Translations under genes and position numbers: made by a program | Shown: one piece after another, positions 43,440 through 53,024 of the stretch | Layout of the letters: each line of letters opens with the position of its first letter | Numbering within the stretch: the stretch's first letter is position 1 | NCBI RefSeq assembly: GCF_011926545.1 | Contig: NZ_JAATIT010000003.1 | Span: 558,001 to 622,000 of the forward strand | Source: Sphingopyxis italica | GTDB taxonomy: Bacteria > Pseudomonadota > Alphaproteobacteria > Sphingomonadales > Sphingomonadaceae | Reading direction: 5' to 3' | DNA length: 64,000 bases | Notes under the pieces: generated by a model | The model's input: the letters and a program-made list of their open reading frames with translations, nothing else | The model's database searches: none | What the model was told of the DNA's origin: nothing

Positions 43440-44374
43440 GCTGCCTGATCCTTTGCGGTCGAAACCGGCCGCAGGCCCAGCAGATGACAGATGGCATAGC
43501 TGAGCTCGGCGCGGTTGAGGGTGTAGAAGTGGAAATCGCGGACGCCGCCCGCGTAGAGGCGGCGGCACATTTCGGCGGCGATCGTCGCCGCGACGAGCTG
43601 GCGCGCGGCGGGATGATCGTCGAGCCCGTCGAACAGCGACACCATCCACGCCGGGATCGCGGTGCCGCACATGTCGGCTATTCGGCGCGTCTGCGACACG
43701 TTCGACACGGGCAGGATGCCGGGAATGATCGGCGCCTCGATCCCCGCGGCCGCGGCGGCGTCGCGAAAGCGCAGGAAGCTGTCGGGCGAGAAGAAGAATT
43801 GCGTGATCGCGCGCGTCGCCCCGGCATCGAGCTTGCGCTTGAGATTATCGAGGTCGGATTGCGGACATGTCGCGTCGGGATGCGTTTCGGGATAGGCGGC
43901 GACCGAAATGTCGAACGGCGCGATCGCCTTCAGCCCCGCCACCAGTTCGATCGCATTGGCATAACCATCGGGATGCGCACGATAGGGCTCACCACCCGGG
44001 ACGTCGCCGCGCAGCGCGACGATATGCCGCACCCCCGCCTCCCAATAGGCGCGCGCGACCTCGTCGATCTCGGCGCGCGACGCCTCGACGCAGGTCAGGT
44101 GCGCGGCGGGCGGCACACGGCTTTCGGCGGCGATCCGCGCGACGGTCGCATGGGTGCGCTCGCGCGTCGACCCGCCCGCACCATAGGTGACCGAAACGAA
44201 GCTCGGACCCAGCGGCTCGAGCGTGCGGAACGTGTCCCACAGCTGCGCTTCCATCTTCTCGGTCTTCGGCGGGAAAAATTCGAAGCTGACGCCGATGTCG
44301 CCGGCAAGGTCGGCGAAGAGCGGCGAAGCCGCAGCGCGGCGCGCTTCCGCCAGCGAGTTCAAATTCGACGTCAT
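43436..44374 (-). CDS. metF: Methylenetetrahydrofolate reductase
   Basis: A 312-residue flavoprotein that makes 5-methyltetrahydrofolate for methionine synthase. Motifs: VSFEFFPPKTEKMEAQLW with the catalytic Glu, SVTYGAGGSTR, HLTCVEASR, ALRGDVPGG for the flavin, and QFFFSPDSFLRF. Length is standard. It overlaps the regulator upstream (four bases) and MetH downstream (four bases), so regulator, metF, metH, GNAT and metH form one tightly coupled operon. Confidence 0.96.
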   Translation of the reverse strand: MTSNLNSLAEARRAAASPLFADLAGDIGVSFEFFPPKTEKMEAQLWDTFRTLEPLGPSFVSVTYGAGGSTRERTHATVARIAAESRVPPAAHLTCVEASRAEIDEVARAYWEAGVRHIVALRGDVPGGEPYRAHPDGYANAIELVAGLKAIAPFDISVAAYPETHPDATCPQSDLDNLKRKLDAGATRAITQFFFSPDSFLRFRDAAAAAGIEAPIIPGILPVSNVSQTRRIADMCGTAIPAWMVSLFDGLDDHPAARQLVAATIAAEMCRRLYAGGVRDFHFYTLNRAELSYAICHLLGLRPVSTAKDQAA

Positions 44375-45357
44375 GCCGCAAGCCTTTTGCTTTGTCCGTC
44401 ACCGGCGACGGGCGATTGATCTTCATCGCTGCGACGGCGGCCGAGCCATAGCTTTACGGCCAGCTCCCCGCCTTCGAGCGTTTCGGTGTTTTCGAGCAGC
44501 AAGCCCGCCGAAGCGAACCAGCCGCGGATCTGGGCGTCCGAAAAGCCGAGGCGCGCGTGCGCCGCGAGGGCGCGCAGTTCCTCATCCTCGTGCGGCGCGA
44601 AATCGACGACGAGCAGATGGCCGCCGCCGCGCAGCACCCGGCTCGCCTCGGCGATCACGCGGTCGGGCTCGTGCGCGAAATGGAGCGCCTGATGGATGAC
44701 GATGCTGTCGACGCTGGCATCGGCGACCGGCAGATCGAGAAAGTCGCCCTGCAGCAGGTCGACGGGCACCGGCTGGCGCTCCAGCTTCGTGCGCGCGATC
44801 CGCAACATTTCGGGACTGCGGTCGAGCGCGGTGATCCGGCGCGCGGTCGGCGCGAAGATTTCGGCCATCCGCCCGGTGCCGGTGCCGATGTCGAGCAAAT
44901 GACCGAGCCGGCGGTTGTGCATCATCGCGAGCATCGCGGCTTCGACTTCGCTCTCGGCGATATGACGCGAGCGGATCGCGTCCCATTCGGCGGCATGCTC
45001 GGCAAAATAGCGCTCGGCTGCCGCGGCGCGATCGTCGCGCACCGCCGCCAGCCGCCGTGCATCATGCGCGATGACGCGCGTTTCCCGCGCAGAGAAAGGC
45101 CATTTTTCTGCCTGACCGATAATCTCGGCGACCGGCCCTGCGGCGGTGATGCGCAGGAAAACCCAGCTGCCCTCGCGCCGCCGCTCGACGATCCCCGCCT
45201 CGACGAGGATACGGACATGGCGCGATACGCGCGGCTGGCTCTGGTCGAGCACGATCGCGAGTTCGCCGATCGCAAGCTCCATCTCGCGCAGCAGCGCGAC
45301 GACTCGCAGGCGCGTCGGGTCCGCGAGAGCGCGGAAAATGTCGATAAGCTCGCTCAC
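44371..45357 (-). CDS. ArsR-type regulator fused to a SAM-dependent methyltransferase domain
   Basis: A 328-residue fusion. Residues 1-90 are an ArsR winged helix (FRALADPTRLRVVALL, LDQSQPRVSRHVRIL, ERRREGSWVFLRI), without the metal-binding cysteine box of arsenic sensors. Residues about 145-310 form a class I methyltransferase fold (HLLDIGTGTGRMAEIF, ITALDRSPEML, LLVVDFAPHE). Such fusions that lead metF/metH operons are known as SahR-like sensors of S-adenosylhomocysteine, so this is probably the operon's own repressor. The start is a GTG nine bases before a strong palindrome. It overlaps metF by four bases. Whether the second domain binds SAH only, or still methylates, is open. Confidence 0.9.
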   Translation of the reverse strand: MSELIDIFRALADPTRLRVVALLREMELAIGELAIVLDQSQPRVSRHVRILVEAGIVERRREGSWVFLRITAAGPVAEIIGQAEKWPFSARETRVIAHDARRLAAVRDDRAAAAERYFAEHAAEWDAIRSRHIAESEVEAAMLAMMHNRRLGHLLDIGTGTGRMAEIFAPTARRITALDRSPEMLRIARTKLERQPVPVDLLQGDFLDLPVADASVDSIVIHQALHFAHEPDRVIAEASRVLRGGGHLLVVDFAPHEDEELRALAAHARLGFSDAQIRGWFASAGLLLENTETLEGGELAVKLWLGRRRSDEDQSPVAGDGQSKRLAA

Positions 45358-45365
45358 GGAAAGAC

Positions 45366-45385
45366 ATATAAAGCTTTCTTTATAT
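45366..45385. promoter_or_regulatory. Operator of the methionine operon
   Basis: ATATAAAG-CTTT-CTTTATAT: a perfect 8-base inverted repeat with a four-base centre, nine bases before the regulator's GTG. The AT-rich site stands out from its GC-rich surroundings. Its position and the ATAAAG...CTTTAT pattern resemble the SahR sites I know from other proteobacteria. Binding by the ArsR fusion is the expected role. Confidence 0.75.
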
Positions 45386-45589
45386 CTGGTCAACCAAGCG
45401 CGGCACCTCGATTTTCCGCGGTGCGCGCTGCGGTCGTCCTCGGATTGCGACGAAACACGGGGGATAATCGTCACAAGGACGGTTGCACGCCATTTGGCGA
45501 GTGGGTAATTCTGCGCGCGATTGGCAATGTTCGGGATCGATCAGTTCCTGTGCCGATCGATCAGTCCAAATCGAGAGGGGTATTCCCAT

Positions 45590-45922
45590 ATGAAGAAATC
45601 GATCACTCTGTCGCTCGTCCTCGCCGCTTCGATGGGCCTCGCCGCTTGCGCCGAAAAGGCTGCCGACGACACGGCCGCCACGACCGAAGACGCAGCCGCG
45701 ACCGTCGAAGGCGCTGCTGACGGCGCGATGGAAGCGGCCGAAGGCGCTGCCGACGCGACCGCCGCCGCCGCTGGCGAAGCCGGCGCCGCCGCCGATGCTG
45801 CGGCCGATGCCGCTGCCGCCGGCGACGCCGCCACCGCGACCGACAAGGCGGCCGAAGCTGCCGGCGCGGCCCAGGAAGCCGCCGACGCCGCCAAGGGCGC
45901 GATGGAAGAAGCCAAGAAGTAA
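45590..45922 (+). CDS. Small Ala-rich lipoprotein
   Basis: A 110-residue protein: signal MKKSITLSLVLAASMG, lipobox LAAC, then a low-complexity body made of Ala, Asp, Glu and Thr (AAADAAADAAAAGDAATATD). The body should form helices, possibly a coiled coil, anchored in the outer membrane. The ATG at 45590 was chosen for the signal peptide; GAGAGGGG lies upstream. It resembles the next gene in design and partly in sequence, so they are probably paralogues. Function unknown. Confidence 0.8.
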   Translation: MKKSITLSLVLAASMGLAACAEKAADDTAATTEDAAATVEGAADGAMEAAEGAADATAAAAGEAGAAADAAADAAAAGDAATATDKAAEAAGAAQEAADAAKGAMEEAKK

Positions 45923-46093
45923 GCTTCTTTCCGGCCTCTTCGGGGCCGAAGGAACAGGAAGGGGTCGACGGCTTGCCGGCGGCCCCTTTCCTTTTCGGGA
46001 CAGGCTTCGCAGCGCGGTTGCCAAGCCCCGGATCCCCGGTTAACTCTCTTCCCATGGCCGGCCGCCCGGTCATTGCATTCGAAAGGAATACCC

Positions 46094-46423
46094 ATGCGCA
46101 AGATCATCATCGCCTCGATGGCCGCCGCGGCCTTCAGCCTCGCCGCCTGCTCGGAAAAGACGCAGGATGCCGCCGGTGAAACCGCCGACTCCATGGCTGA
46201 CGATGCCGCAAATGCCGGCGACGCAATGGCCGAAGGCGCAGCCGATGCTGCGGATGCGACCGCCGCTGCCGCCGACGACGCCGCCGATGCGACCGCCGCC
46301 GCCGCCGATGACGCCGGCAACGCCGTCGAAGGCACGGTGAACGCCGCCGGCGAGGCCGTCGACAAGGCCGGCGACAACATCGCCGAAGAAACCAAGAAGG
46401 CCGAAGCCAACGACAAGCAATAG
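46094..46423 (+). CDS. Small Ala/Asp-rich lipoprotein, paralogue of the preceding gene
   Basis: A 109-residue protein with signal MRKIIIASMAAAAFS, lipobox LAAC and a body of Ala/Asp/Glu repeats (DAADATAAAADDA occurs twice in tandem). The N-terminus after the cysteine (SEKTQDAAGETADSMADDA) mirrors the first lipoprotein. AAAGGAATACCC precedes the ATG. A strong terminator lies 31 bases after the stop. Probably an envelope-anchored helical protein of unknown role. Confidence 0.8.
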   Translation: MRKIIIASMAAAAFSLAACSEKTQDAAGETADSMADDAANAGDAMAEGAADAADATAAAADDAADATAAAADDAGNAVEGTVNAAGEAVDKAGDNIAEETKKAEANDKQ

Positions 46424-46453
46424 TCGTCGGCACGCCCTTGGGCTGTTAAAGAG

Positions 46454-46484
46454 GGGCTCCATCCGCACGGGTGGAGCCCTTTTT
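46454..46484 (+). terminator. Rho-independent terminator
   Basis: GGGCTCCA and TGGAGCCC form an 8-base stem with a ten-base loop, followed by TTTTT. It ends the lipoprotein transcript; the next small gene starts only 12 bases later. Confidence 0.9.
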
Positions 46485-46496
46485 CATGGGAAGCTT

Positions 46497-46688
46497 ATGA
46501 TGCGAAACTTCGTGCCCGCTGCTGCCCTGCTCGGCCTGCTTTTGGCGGGGTGCAGCCGCACCGACAATGAACCGGGTCCCGGCGGCGTGACCGTCAGCGA
46601 AGCCAAGGCGCTCGACGATGCCGCCGAGATGCTCGAAAGCCGCGACAGCGCGGCCGACGAAGCGCCAGCGAGCGACGCGCCCGAATAG
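46497..46688 (+). CDS. Very small lipoprotein
   Basis: A 63-residue protein: MMRNFVPAAALLGLLLAGC ends with a clear lipobox, followed by an acidic tail (SEAKALDDAAEMLESRDSA). GGGAAG precedes the ATG. It starts right after a strong terminator, so it either depends on read-through or on a promoter that overlaps the hairpin. The signal sequence and codon use support a real gene. Function unknown. Confidence 0.65.
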   Translation: MMRNFVPAAALLGLLLAGCSRTDNEPGPGGVTVSEAKALDDAAEMLESRDSAADEAPASDAPE

Positions 46689-46821
46689 GCTTCCCTCGCC
46701 GCGCCGCGAGGGTTAGACCGATGCCGTCCCGCGACTGGCGCTGAAGATGGAGTTCCATCGGGAAGCGGGACCGATGTGAGCCGCGCGCCTGGGTGATCCA
46801 CGCCAGCGAAGGACCATCCGC

Positions 46822-47493
46822 ATGACCGACACGACCCATATCGTCTTCCTGCTCTTTCCGGGCATCACCCAGCTCGACTTCACCGCGCCGGCGCAGGCGC
46901 TGTCCCGGATGCCCGGCGCGGTGCTGGCGGGCGCGGCCGCGCGCTTCGACCCGATCGCGACCGACAGCGGCTTCGCCATCCTGCCCACCCATGATTTTGC
47001 GAGCGCGCCGCAGGCCGACATCCTCTGCATCCCCGGCGGACACGGCGTGATCGAGGCGCTGAACGATGCCGCGACGATCGACTTCATCGCACGGCAGGCG
47101 GCGGGCGCCGAGTGGGTGACGAGCGTATGCACCGGCGCCTTCCTGCTCGGCCACGCCGGATTGCTTCAGGGCAAACGCGCGACGACGCATTGGGGTTATA
47201 CGCATCTACTGCCGCTCGTCGGCGCCGAATTCCAGCCCGCGCGCATCGTCGAGGACGGAAATATCGTGACCAGCGGCGGCGTGACCTCGGGGCTCGATTT
47301 CGCGCTGACGCTGATCGCGCGGATTCAGGGCGATGCGGTGGCGCAGGCGATCCAGCTCGCGATCGAATATGACCCTGCCCCGCCCTTTCCCGGCGGGCAT
47401 CCCGATCGCGCGCCCGAGGCGGTGACCGCGGGGCTGAAAGCGCGCGTCTATGACGCGGCGGCGGCGCGAATGGAGGCGGCGCTCAGAAGCTAG
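46822..47493 (+). CDS. DJ-1/PfpI family protein (isonitrile hydratase-like)
   Basis: A 223-residue cytosolic protein of the class I glutamine-amidotransferase-like fold. It has the nucleophile-elbow cysteine in SVCTGAFLLGHAGLLQGKRATTHW, DILCIPGGHGV upstream and GGVTSGLDFAL downstream, the pattern of isonitrile hydratases (InhA) and of the ligand domains of GATase-AraC regulators. No DNA-binding domain is attached. The stop overlaps the stop of the opposite glutaminyl cyclase gene. Confidence 0.88.
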   Translation: MTDTTHIVFLLFPGITQLDFTAPAQALSRMPGAVLAGAAARFDPIATDSGFAILPTHDFASAPQADILCIPGGHGVIEALNDAATIDFIARQAAGAEWVTSVCTGAFLLGHAGLLQGKRATTHWGYTHLLPLVGAEFQPARIVEDGNIVTSGGVTSGLDFALTLIARIQGDAVAQAIQLAIEYDPAPPFPGGHPDRAPEAVTAGLKARVYDAAAARMEAALRS

Positions 47494-48257
47494 CGGCAGT
47501 CGGCGAGCGCGATCTGATAGAGCTTCGGCCAGTTCTTGCCGGTGACGAACAGGCGCTTGCCCTTTTCGTCCCACGCGATGCCGTTCAGCACGCTATCGGT
47601 GCCGCTCGCCCCCGCATCGGCCTTCAGCGTCGACAGGTCGAGCAGCGAGGCGATATTGCCGGTCGCGGGGTCGATGCGGACGATGAAGTCGGTCATCCAG
47701 ACATTCGCCCAGACCTGTCCGTCGATCGTCTCGAGCTCGTTGAGCATCGGGATCGGCCGGCCGGCGAAGCGCACCGTCACGCGCTTTTGCTCCTTCATCG
47801 TCGCCGGGTCGAAGAAGCGCAGGTCGGGCGTGCCGTCACTCAGCACCAGGCTGTCCCCGACCATCGTCACGCCCCAGCCCTCGCCTTCATAGGTGAAGGT
47901 GCCGGCAGGTTTCAGATCCTTGATCGACCAGCGGTTGCCGACGCCGCCCTGCCAGGTGACGCCGATGATCTGGTCGCCCCAGCGCGTGATCCCCTCGCCG
48001 AACTGGTCGGACGGCAGCTTGGTCTGCGCCAGCGCCTTGCCCGTATCGAGGTCGAGCCGCGCGACGCGCGATCGGCCATATTGACCGGTGGCCTCATAAA
48101 GATGCCCGTCGTGCCAGAAGAGGCCCTGGGTGAAGGAGGAGGTGTCGTGCGGATAGCTTTGTACGATGCGATAGCCGCAGCGTTCGACCCGCGGCGGTGC
48201 GGGCGTCGCTGCGACCGGCGGTTCGGCGAGCATGGCGAGAGCGAAGACAAGCATCAT
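47490..48257 (-). CDS. Glutaminyl-peptide cyclotransferase (plant-type)
   Basis: A 255-residue secreted beta-propeller enzyme that turns N-terminal glutamine into pyroglutamate. After a short signal (MMLVFALAMLAEPPVAA) the family motifs follow: SYPHDTSSFTQGLFWHDG, LYEATGQYGRSRV, FGEGITRWGDQIIGVTWQ, LVLSDGTPDLRFFDP, LNELETIDGQVWANVW and LNGIAWDEKGKRLFVTGK. This is the plant/bacterial type, unrelated to the animal zinc enzyme. The 140-base gap to groEL holds the groEL terminator. Confidence 0.9.
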   Translation of the reverse strand: MMLVFALAMLAEPPVAATPAPPRVERCGYRIVQSYPHDTSSFTQGLFWHDGHLYEATGQYGRSRVARLDLDTGKALAQTKLPSDQFGEGITRWGDQIIGVTWQGGVGNRWSIKDLKPAGTFTYEGEGWGVTMVGDSLVLSDGTPDLRFFDPATMKEQKRVTVRFAGRPIPMLNELETIDGQVWANVWMTDFIVRIDPATGNIASLLDLSTLKADAGASGTDSVLNGIAWDEKGKRLFVTGKNWPKLYQIALADCR

Positions 48258-48329
48258 CGATGCTTAGCTATGTCGCTCGGGCTGAACTGGCAATGTCCCG
48301 CCTCCCCTATTTCGCCATTGTGACAAATA

Positions 48330-48365
48330 GAAAAAGGGCCGGAGCATCGCTGCTCCGGCCCTTCT
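48330..48365 (-). terminator. Rho-independent terminator of groESL
   Basis: On the minus strand AAGGGCCGGAGCA pairs with TGCTCCGGCCCTT around a four-base loop, followed by TTTTTC. It lies 31 bases after the groEL stop. Confidence 0.9.
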
Positions 48366-48396
48366 TGTCGTTGGCTGAGTGCCGAACGGTCGGGAC

Positions 48397-50052
<1,656 letters not shown>

Positions 50053-50082
50053 TCAAATAGAATGAAATGGGGAAGAATAGGC

Positions 50083-50370
50083 TCAGGCGATGACGCCGAG
50101 GATGTCCGATTCCTTCATGATCAGCAGCTCTTCGCCATCGACCTTGACTTCGGTGCCCGACCATTTGCCGAACAGGATGCGGTCGCCGGCCTTGACGTCG
50201 AGCGGGGTGACCTTGCCGTCGTCGGCGCGGGTGCCCGAACCGACCGAGACGACTTCGCCTTCCTGCGGCTTTTCCTTGGCGGTGTCGGGGATGATGATGC
50301 CGCCGGCCGTCTTTTCTTCGGCTTCGATACGGCGAACAAGCACGCGGTCGTGCAGCGGACGAAATTGCAT
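50083..50370 (-). CDS. groES: Co-chaperonin GroES (10 kDa)
   Basis: A 95-residue GroEL lid protein. The mobile loop region [19 protein letters not shown], then [21 protein letters not shown] and [20 protein letters not shown] are typical. The ATG at 50370 was chosen because [14 protein letters not shown] is the family N-terminus and GGAGGG precedes it. First gene of the heat-shock operon. Confidence 0.98.
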   Translation of the reverse strand: MQFRPLHDRVLVRRIEAEEKTAGGIIIPDTAKEKPQEGEVVSVGSGTRADDGKVTPLDVKAGDRILFGKWSGTEVKVDGEELLIMKESDILGVIA

Positions 50371-50402
50371 GGATATCCCTCCAGAGATGGAAATGATGTC
50401 GT

Positions 50403-50429
50403 TTAGCACTCACAGGGTGCGAGTGCTAA
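50403..50429 (-). promoter_or_regulatory. CIRCE operator (HrcA site)
   Basis: TTAGCACTC-N9-GAGTGCTAA is a perfect match to the CIRCE element, 33 bases before the groES start. It binds the HrcA repressor in non-stress conditions. Confidence 0.97.
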
Positions 50430-50437
50430 CAGTCGGC

Positions 50438-50466
50438 CATATGGGTGGGAGTCAGATAGGCGTCAA
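50438..50466 (-). promoter_or_regulatory. groESL promoter
   Basis: On the minus strand TTGACG (50461-50466) and CATATG (50438-50443) are 17 bases apart and lie just upstream of CIRCE, so the operator would cover the transcription start. This is the housekeeping-type promoter; no RpoH-type site was identified. Confidence 0.7.
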
Positions 50467-50501
50467 GCGCCGCGCTACAAGATTTGTACGAAGTTTTTGC
50501 G

Positions 50502-51899
50502 TCAGGCCGGAAGCAGGCCGAGACGGGCGCGCATCCGCCAGCGCAGCAGCAGCACCGCCGAGACCACCACGAGGCCCACCGCGAGCCCGATCCATACGCC
50601 TACACCGGCGAGCGGCGTCCAGAAGCCGAGATAGATCGCGGTGCCGTAACCCGCGATCCAGTAACCGCAGATCGCGATGATCATCGGGATACGCGTGTCC
50701 TGCAGCCCGCGCAGTACGCCGGCCGCCACCGCCTGCGCTCCGTCGAAAAGCTGGAAAGCGGCCGCGACGACGAGAAATTGCATCGCGAAGCCGACGAGCG
50801 CGGCGTTGCGCGCGGCGTGGACATCGACATAGATCGACAACACCAGCGTCGGGAACAGCCACATGAGCAAGGCCGTGAAGGCCATGAAGCCGATGCCGAG
50901 CACGAGCGACGCCTGCCCCGCATAGGTAATGCCGCGGCGATCGCGCGCGCCATAGGCGAGGCCGACGCGAATCGTCGCCGCCTGCGCGACCCCGAACGGA
51001 ATCTGGAAGGCGAGCGCCGCGACCTGAAGCGCGATCGTGTGCCCGGCCAGCTCGGCCTCGCCGATCCGCCCCATCAGGAAAGCCGCGCCGGTGAACAGCC
51101 CCGCTTCGGCCAAGATGGTCAGGCTGATCGGGGTTCCGATGCGCAGCATCTCGAAGAAACGGCTCCATTCGGAGCGCCACCAATTGCCGAACAGGCGATA
51201 GCGGCGCAGGCGCCGGTCGCGCTGGATGACGACGACATAGGCGATGAGCATCAGCACGCTGGTCATCACGCTCGAAATCGCCGAGCCGTGCAGCCCGAGC
51301 GCGGGCATGCCGAGGTGACCGAACACCAGCACCCAATTGCCGAGCGCATTGACGAAGAGCGCGCCGAAGGTGATCGCGGTCGCGATCGTCGCGCGCCCCA
51401 GTGCCGAGACGAAGATGCGCAGCACCGCCGCCGCGATCATCGGGAACAGACCCCACATCAGGATCAGCAGGAAGCTCGCGGCGCGCGCCGATGTCTCGGC
51501 CGGTTGCCCCGTCGCGCGCATGATCGGGCCGCCCGCGGCGCAAATGCCCATGAACAGGATCGAGACGAGCACGCTGAGCCACAGCGCCATGCGCACCGTG
51601 CGCCGCACTTCGCGCACCGCATGTTTGCGGCGGCCGAGTTCGGCGGCGATCAGCGGCGCCGACGCGCCGATCAGGCCCGATCCGGTCCAGAGCAGCAGAC
51701 CGAAGATCGCGACGCCGAGCGACGAGGCGGCGAGCGCGGCGTCGCCGAGGCGCGCGACAAAAATGACGTCGATCGCATGGACCATCATCTGGAGCAGGTT
51801 CGCCGCCGCGAGCGGCACGGCGAGCGCCAGCGTCGCACGGAATTCCGTGCGAAGGCTTTGCGGTGTTTCCGCGGTCAGTGGGCTGGCCTGCTGCAACAT
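50502..51899 (-). CDS. MATE family multidrug efflux transporter (NorM-like)
   Basis: A 465-residue inner-membrane protein with 12 helices in two related halves. The first half begins TLALAVPLAAANLLQMMVHAIDVIFVARLGDAALAA, and the second has IGTPISLTILAEAGLFTGAAFLMGRIG and PFGVAQAATIRVGLAYGA, which are the MATE repeats. It exports cationic drugs or metabolites against Na+ or H+. It stands alone, with its 3' end near the groES promoter region. Confidence 0.93.
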   Translation of the reverse strand: MLQQASPLTAETPQSLRTEFRATLALAVPLAAANLLQMMVHAIDVIFVARLGDAALAASSLGVAIFGLLLWTGSGLIGASAPLIAAELGRRKHAVREVRRTVRMALWLSVLVSILFMGICAAGGPIMRATGQPAETSARAASFLLILMWGLFPMIAAAVLRIFVSALGRATIATAITFGALFVNALGNWVLVFGHLGMPALGLHGSAISSVMTSVLMLIAYVVVIQRDRRLRRYRLFGNWWRSEWSRFFEMLRIGTPISLTILAEAGLFTGAAFLMGRIGEAELAGHTIALQVAALAFQIPFGVAQAATIRVGLAYGARDRRGITYAGQASLVLGIGFMAFTALLMWLFPTLVLSIYVDVHAARNAALVGFAMQFLVVAAAFQLFDGAQAVAAGVLRGLQDTRIPMIIAICGYWIAGYGTAIYLGFWTPLAGVGVWIGLAVGLVVVSAVLLLRWRMRARLGLLPA

Positions 51900-51995
51900 A
51901 GCCGGCCCGGATAGGCGCGCGAATGTTACGGTTCAAGTGCGGCGGGGACCACGAGGCCAATTGTGCGCAGGGGTGGCAGAATGGCAACAATATAA

Positions 51996-52047
51996 CCGTC
52001 GCCCCCGCGAAGGCGGCTAGCGGCCCCCGCCTTCGCGGGGGCGACGG
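51996..52047. repeat. Perfect 21-base inverted repeat
   Basis: The arms begin CCGTCGCCCCCGCGAAGG and end in the exact inverse; 21 bases pair without mismatch around a 10-base loop. It lies eight bases after the PycTM-like gene, upstream of the MATE gene. The CCCCCGCGAAGGCGG unit looks like a dispersed genome repeat. It could fold into a very stable hairpin and act as transcription end for the PycTM-like gene. Confidence 0.85.
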
Positions 52048-52054
52048 CAATATT

Positions 52055-52627
52055 TCACCCCCGCCACATCCCGACCATCTCGACCACGAACGCGATGAAC
52101 GTCAGCGTCAGTCCCACCACGAACAGCCGATAGGCATAGGCGAGATAACGATATTTGCGCCGCGCGAGGACGATGCCGTTCTGATAGGTATCGCGCAGCA
52201 TCGTCTCGTACAAATCCTCTTCGCTGCGCAGCCGGTTCTTCACCTCGGCGATGAATTCATCCTCGTCCATCTGGGCGAAGCGGCCGAAGAAGAGGATGTT
52301 GCTGTGGTCCTTGCCGTCCCTGTAGACGATTGGCGGCCCCTTGCCTACGCGCGGGAGCACGGCCGACACCGCGAGCAGCGCCGAGAGAAAAGAAAAGGTC
52401 GCGAGGATGGTGAGCGGCATCGCGAGCGCCCCTGCCCCAGCGCGTGCCTGCCCGATCGCGAGGGTGAAAACCACGAAGGTCGCGCCCATCAGGATCGACG
52501 CCTTTTGATCGGCCATCTGCGACAGCTGCATCGTCAGTTGCTGGTTGGTGCGGACGAGATGCACCGCGTTCGGCGGATAGGAGACCGCCGGCCGGCCCTG
52601 CGATGGCGTCGATTCTGCGTTGTCCAT
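52055..52627 (-). CDS. PycTM-like membrane protein (DUF5706)
   Basis: A 190-residue protein with the layout of the Pycsar effector/DUF5706 family: a short cytosolic N-terminus with VHLVRTNQQLTMQLSQMADQKAS, two central helices (ILMGATFVVFTLAIG and LTILATFSFLSALLAV), a soluble part with DHSNILFFGRFAQMDEDEF, and a C-terminal helix (YRLFVVGLTLTFIAFVVEM). In Pycsar defence the related effector disrupts the membrane on binding cCMP or cUMP. No cyclase gene is nearby, so here it may have another role. It is divergent from the acyl carrier protein gene with a 153-base gap. Confidence 0.75.
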   Translation of the reverse strand: MDNAESTPSQGRPAVSYPPNAVHLVRTNQQLTMQLSQMADQKASILMGATFVVFTLAIGQARAGAGALAMPLTILATFSFLSALLAVSAVLPRVGKGPPIVYRDGKDHSNILFFGRFAQMDEDEFIAEVKNRLRSEEDLYETMLRDTYQNGIVLARRKYRYLAYAYRLFVVGLTLTFIAFVVEMVGMWRG

Positions 52628-52780
52628 GCCAAGCTGCCCCTGCTGGCGACCCTGCCATAAGGATGGCATGAAGCCCCGGATGCGGCAAGATGCTGCCCTG
52701 TTCCCGCCGCAATCGCTTGCCAATCGGAAGCCTTCGCGGCATGCCCGCGCGCAACTTTCTACCATTATGGGACGCATCAC

Positions 52781-53017
52781 ATGAGCACCGCCCTGCGCGA
52801 CCAGATTTTCGGCCTGATCGGCCCTTTCAACAAGAAGGGCGTCGAACTGACCGACGCGACCACCTTTGCCGGCGACCTCGAATGGGACAGCCTGACGGTG
52901 ATGGATTTCGTCGCCGAGGTCGAAGACACGTTCGACATCATCATCAGCATGAACATGCAGGCCGAGATCGAAAATGTCGGCCAGCTCGTCGCCGCGGTCG
53001 AGAAATTGCAGGGCTGA
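52781..53017 (+). CDS. Acyl carrier protein for sphingolipid synthesis
   Basis: A 78-residue acyl carrier protein. The phosphopantetheine site is Ser37 in LEWDSLTVMDF, in a four-helix ACP pattern. It ends seven bases before serine palmitoyltransferase, and such ACPs deliver the acyl chain to that enzyme. It is distinct from the fatty-acid ACP, whose motif is normally DSLD. It starts the sphingolipid operon. Confidence 0.9.
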   Translation: MSTALRDQIFGLIGPFNKKGVELTDATTFAGDLEWDSLTVMDFVAEVEDTFDIIISMNMQAEIENVGQLVAAVEKLQG

Positions 53018-53024
53018 CCCGCCG

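Noticed and set aside
45386..45589. Possible SAM or SAH riboswitch near the methionine operon
   Set aside because: The region lies upstream of the operator, and I found no recognisable riboswitch core; the protein regulator with its palindrome explains control.
45922..45960. Terminator after the first small lipoprotein
   Set aside because: CGGCC...GGCCG can pair, but the stem is short and no T-run follows.
52055..52627. A complete Pycsar anti-phage system
   Set aside because: No pyrimidine cyclase gene is present on either side, only the membrane protein.
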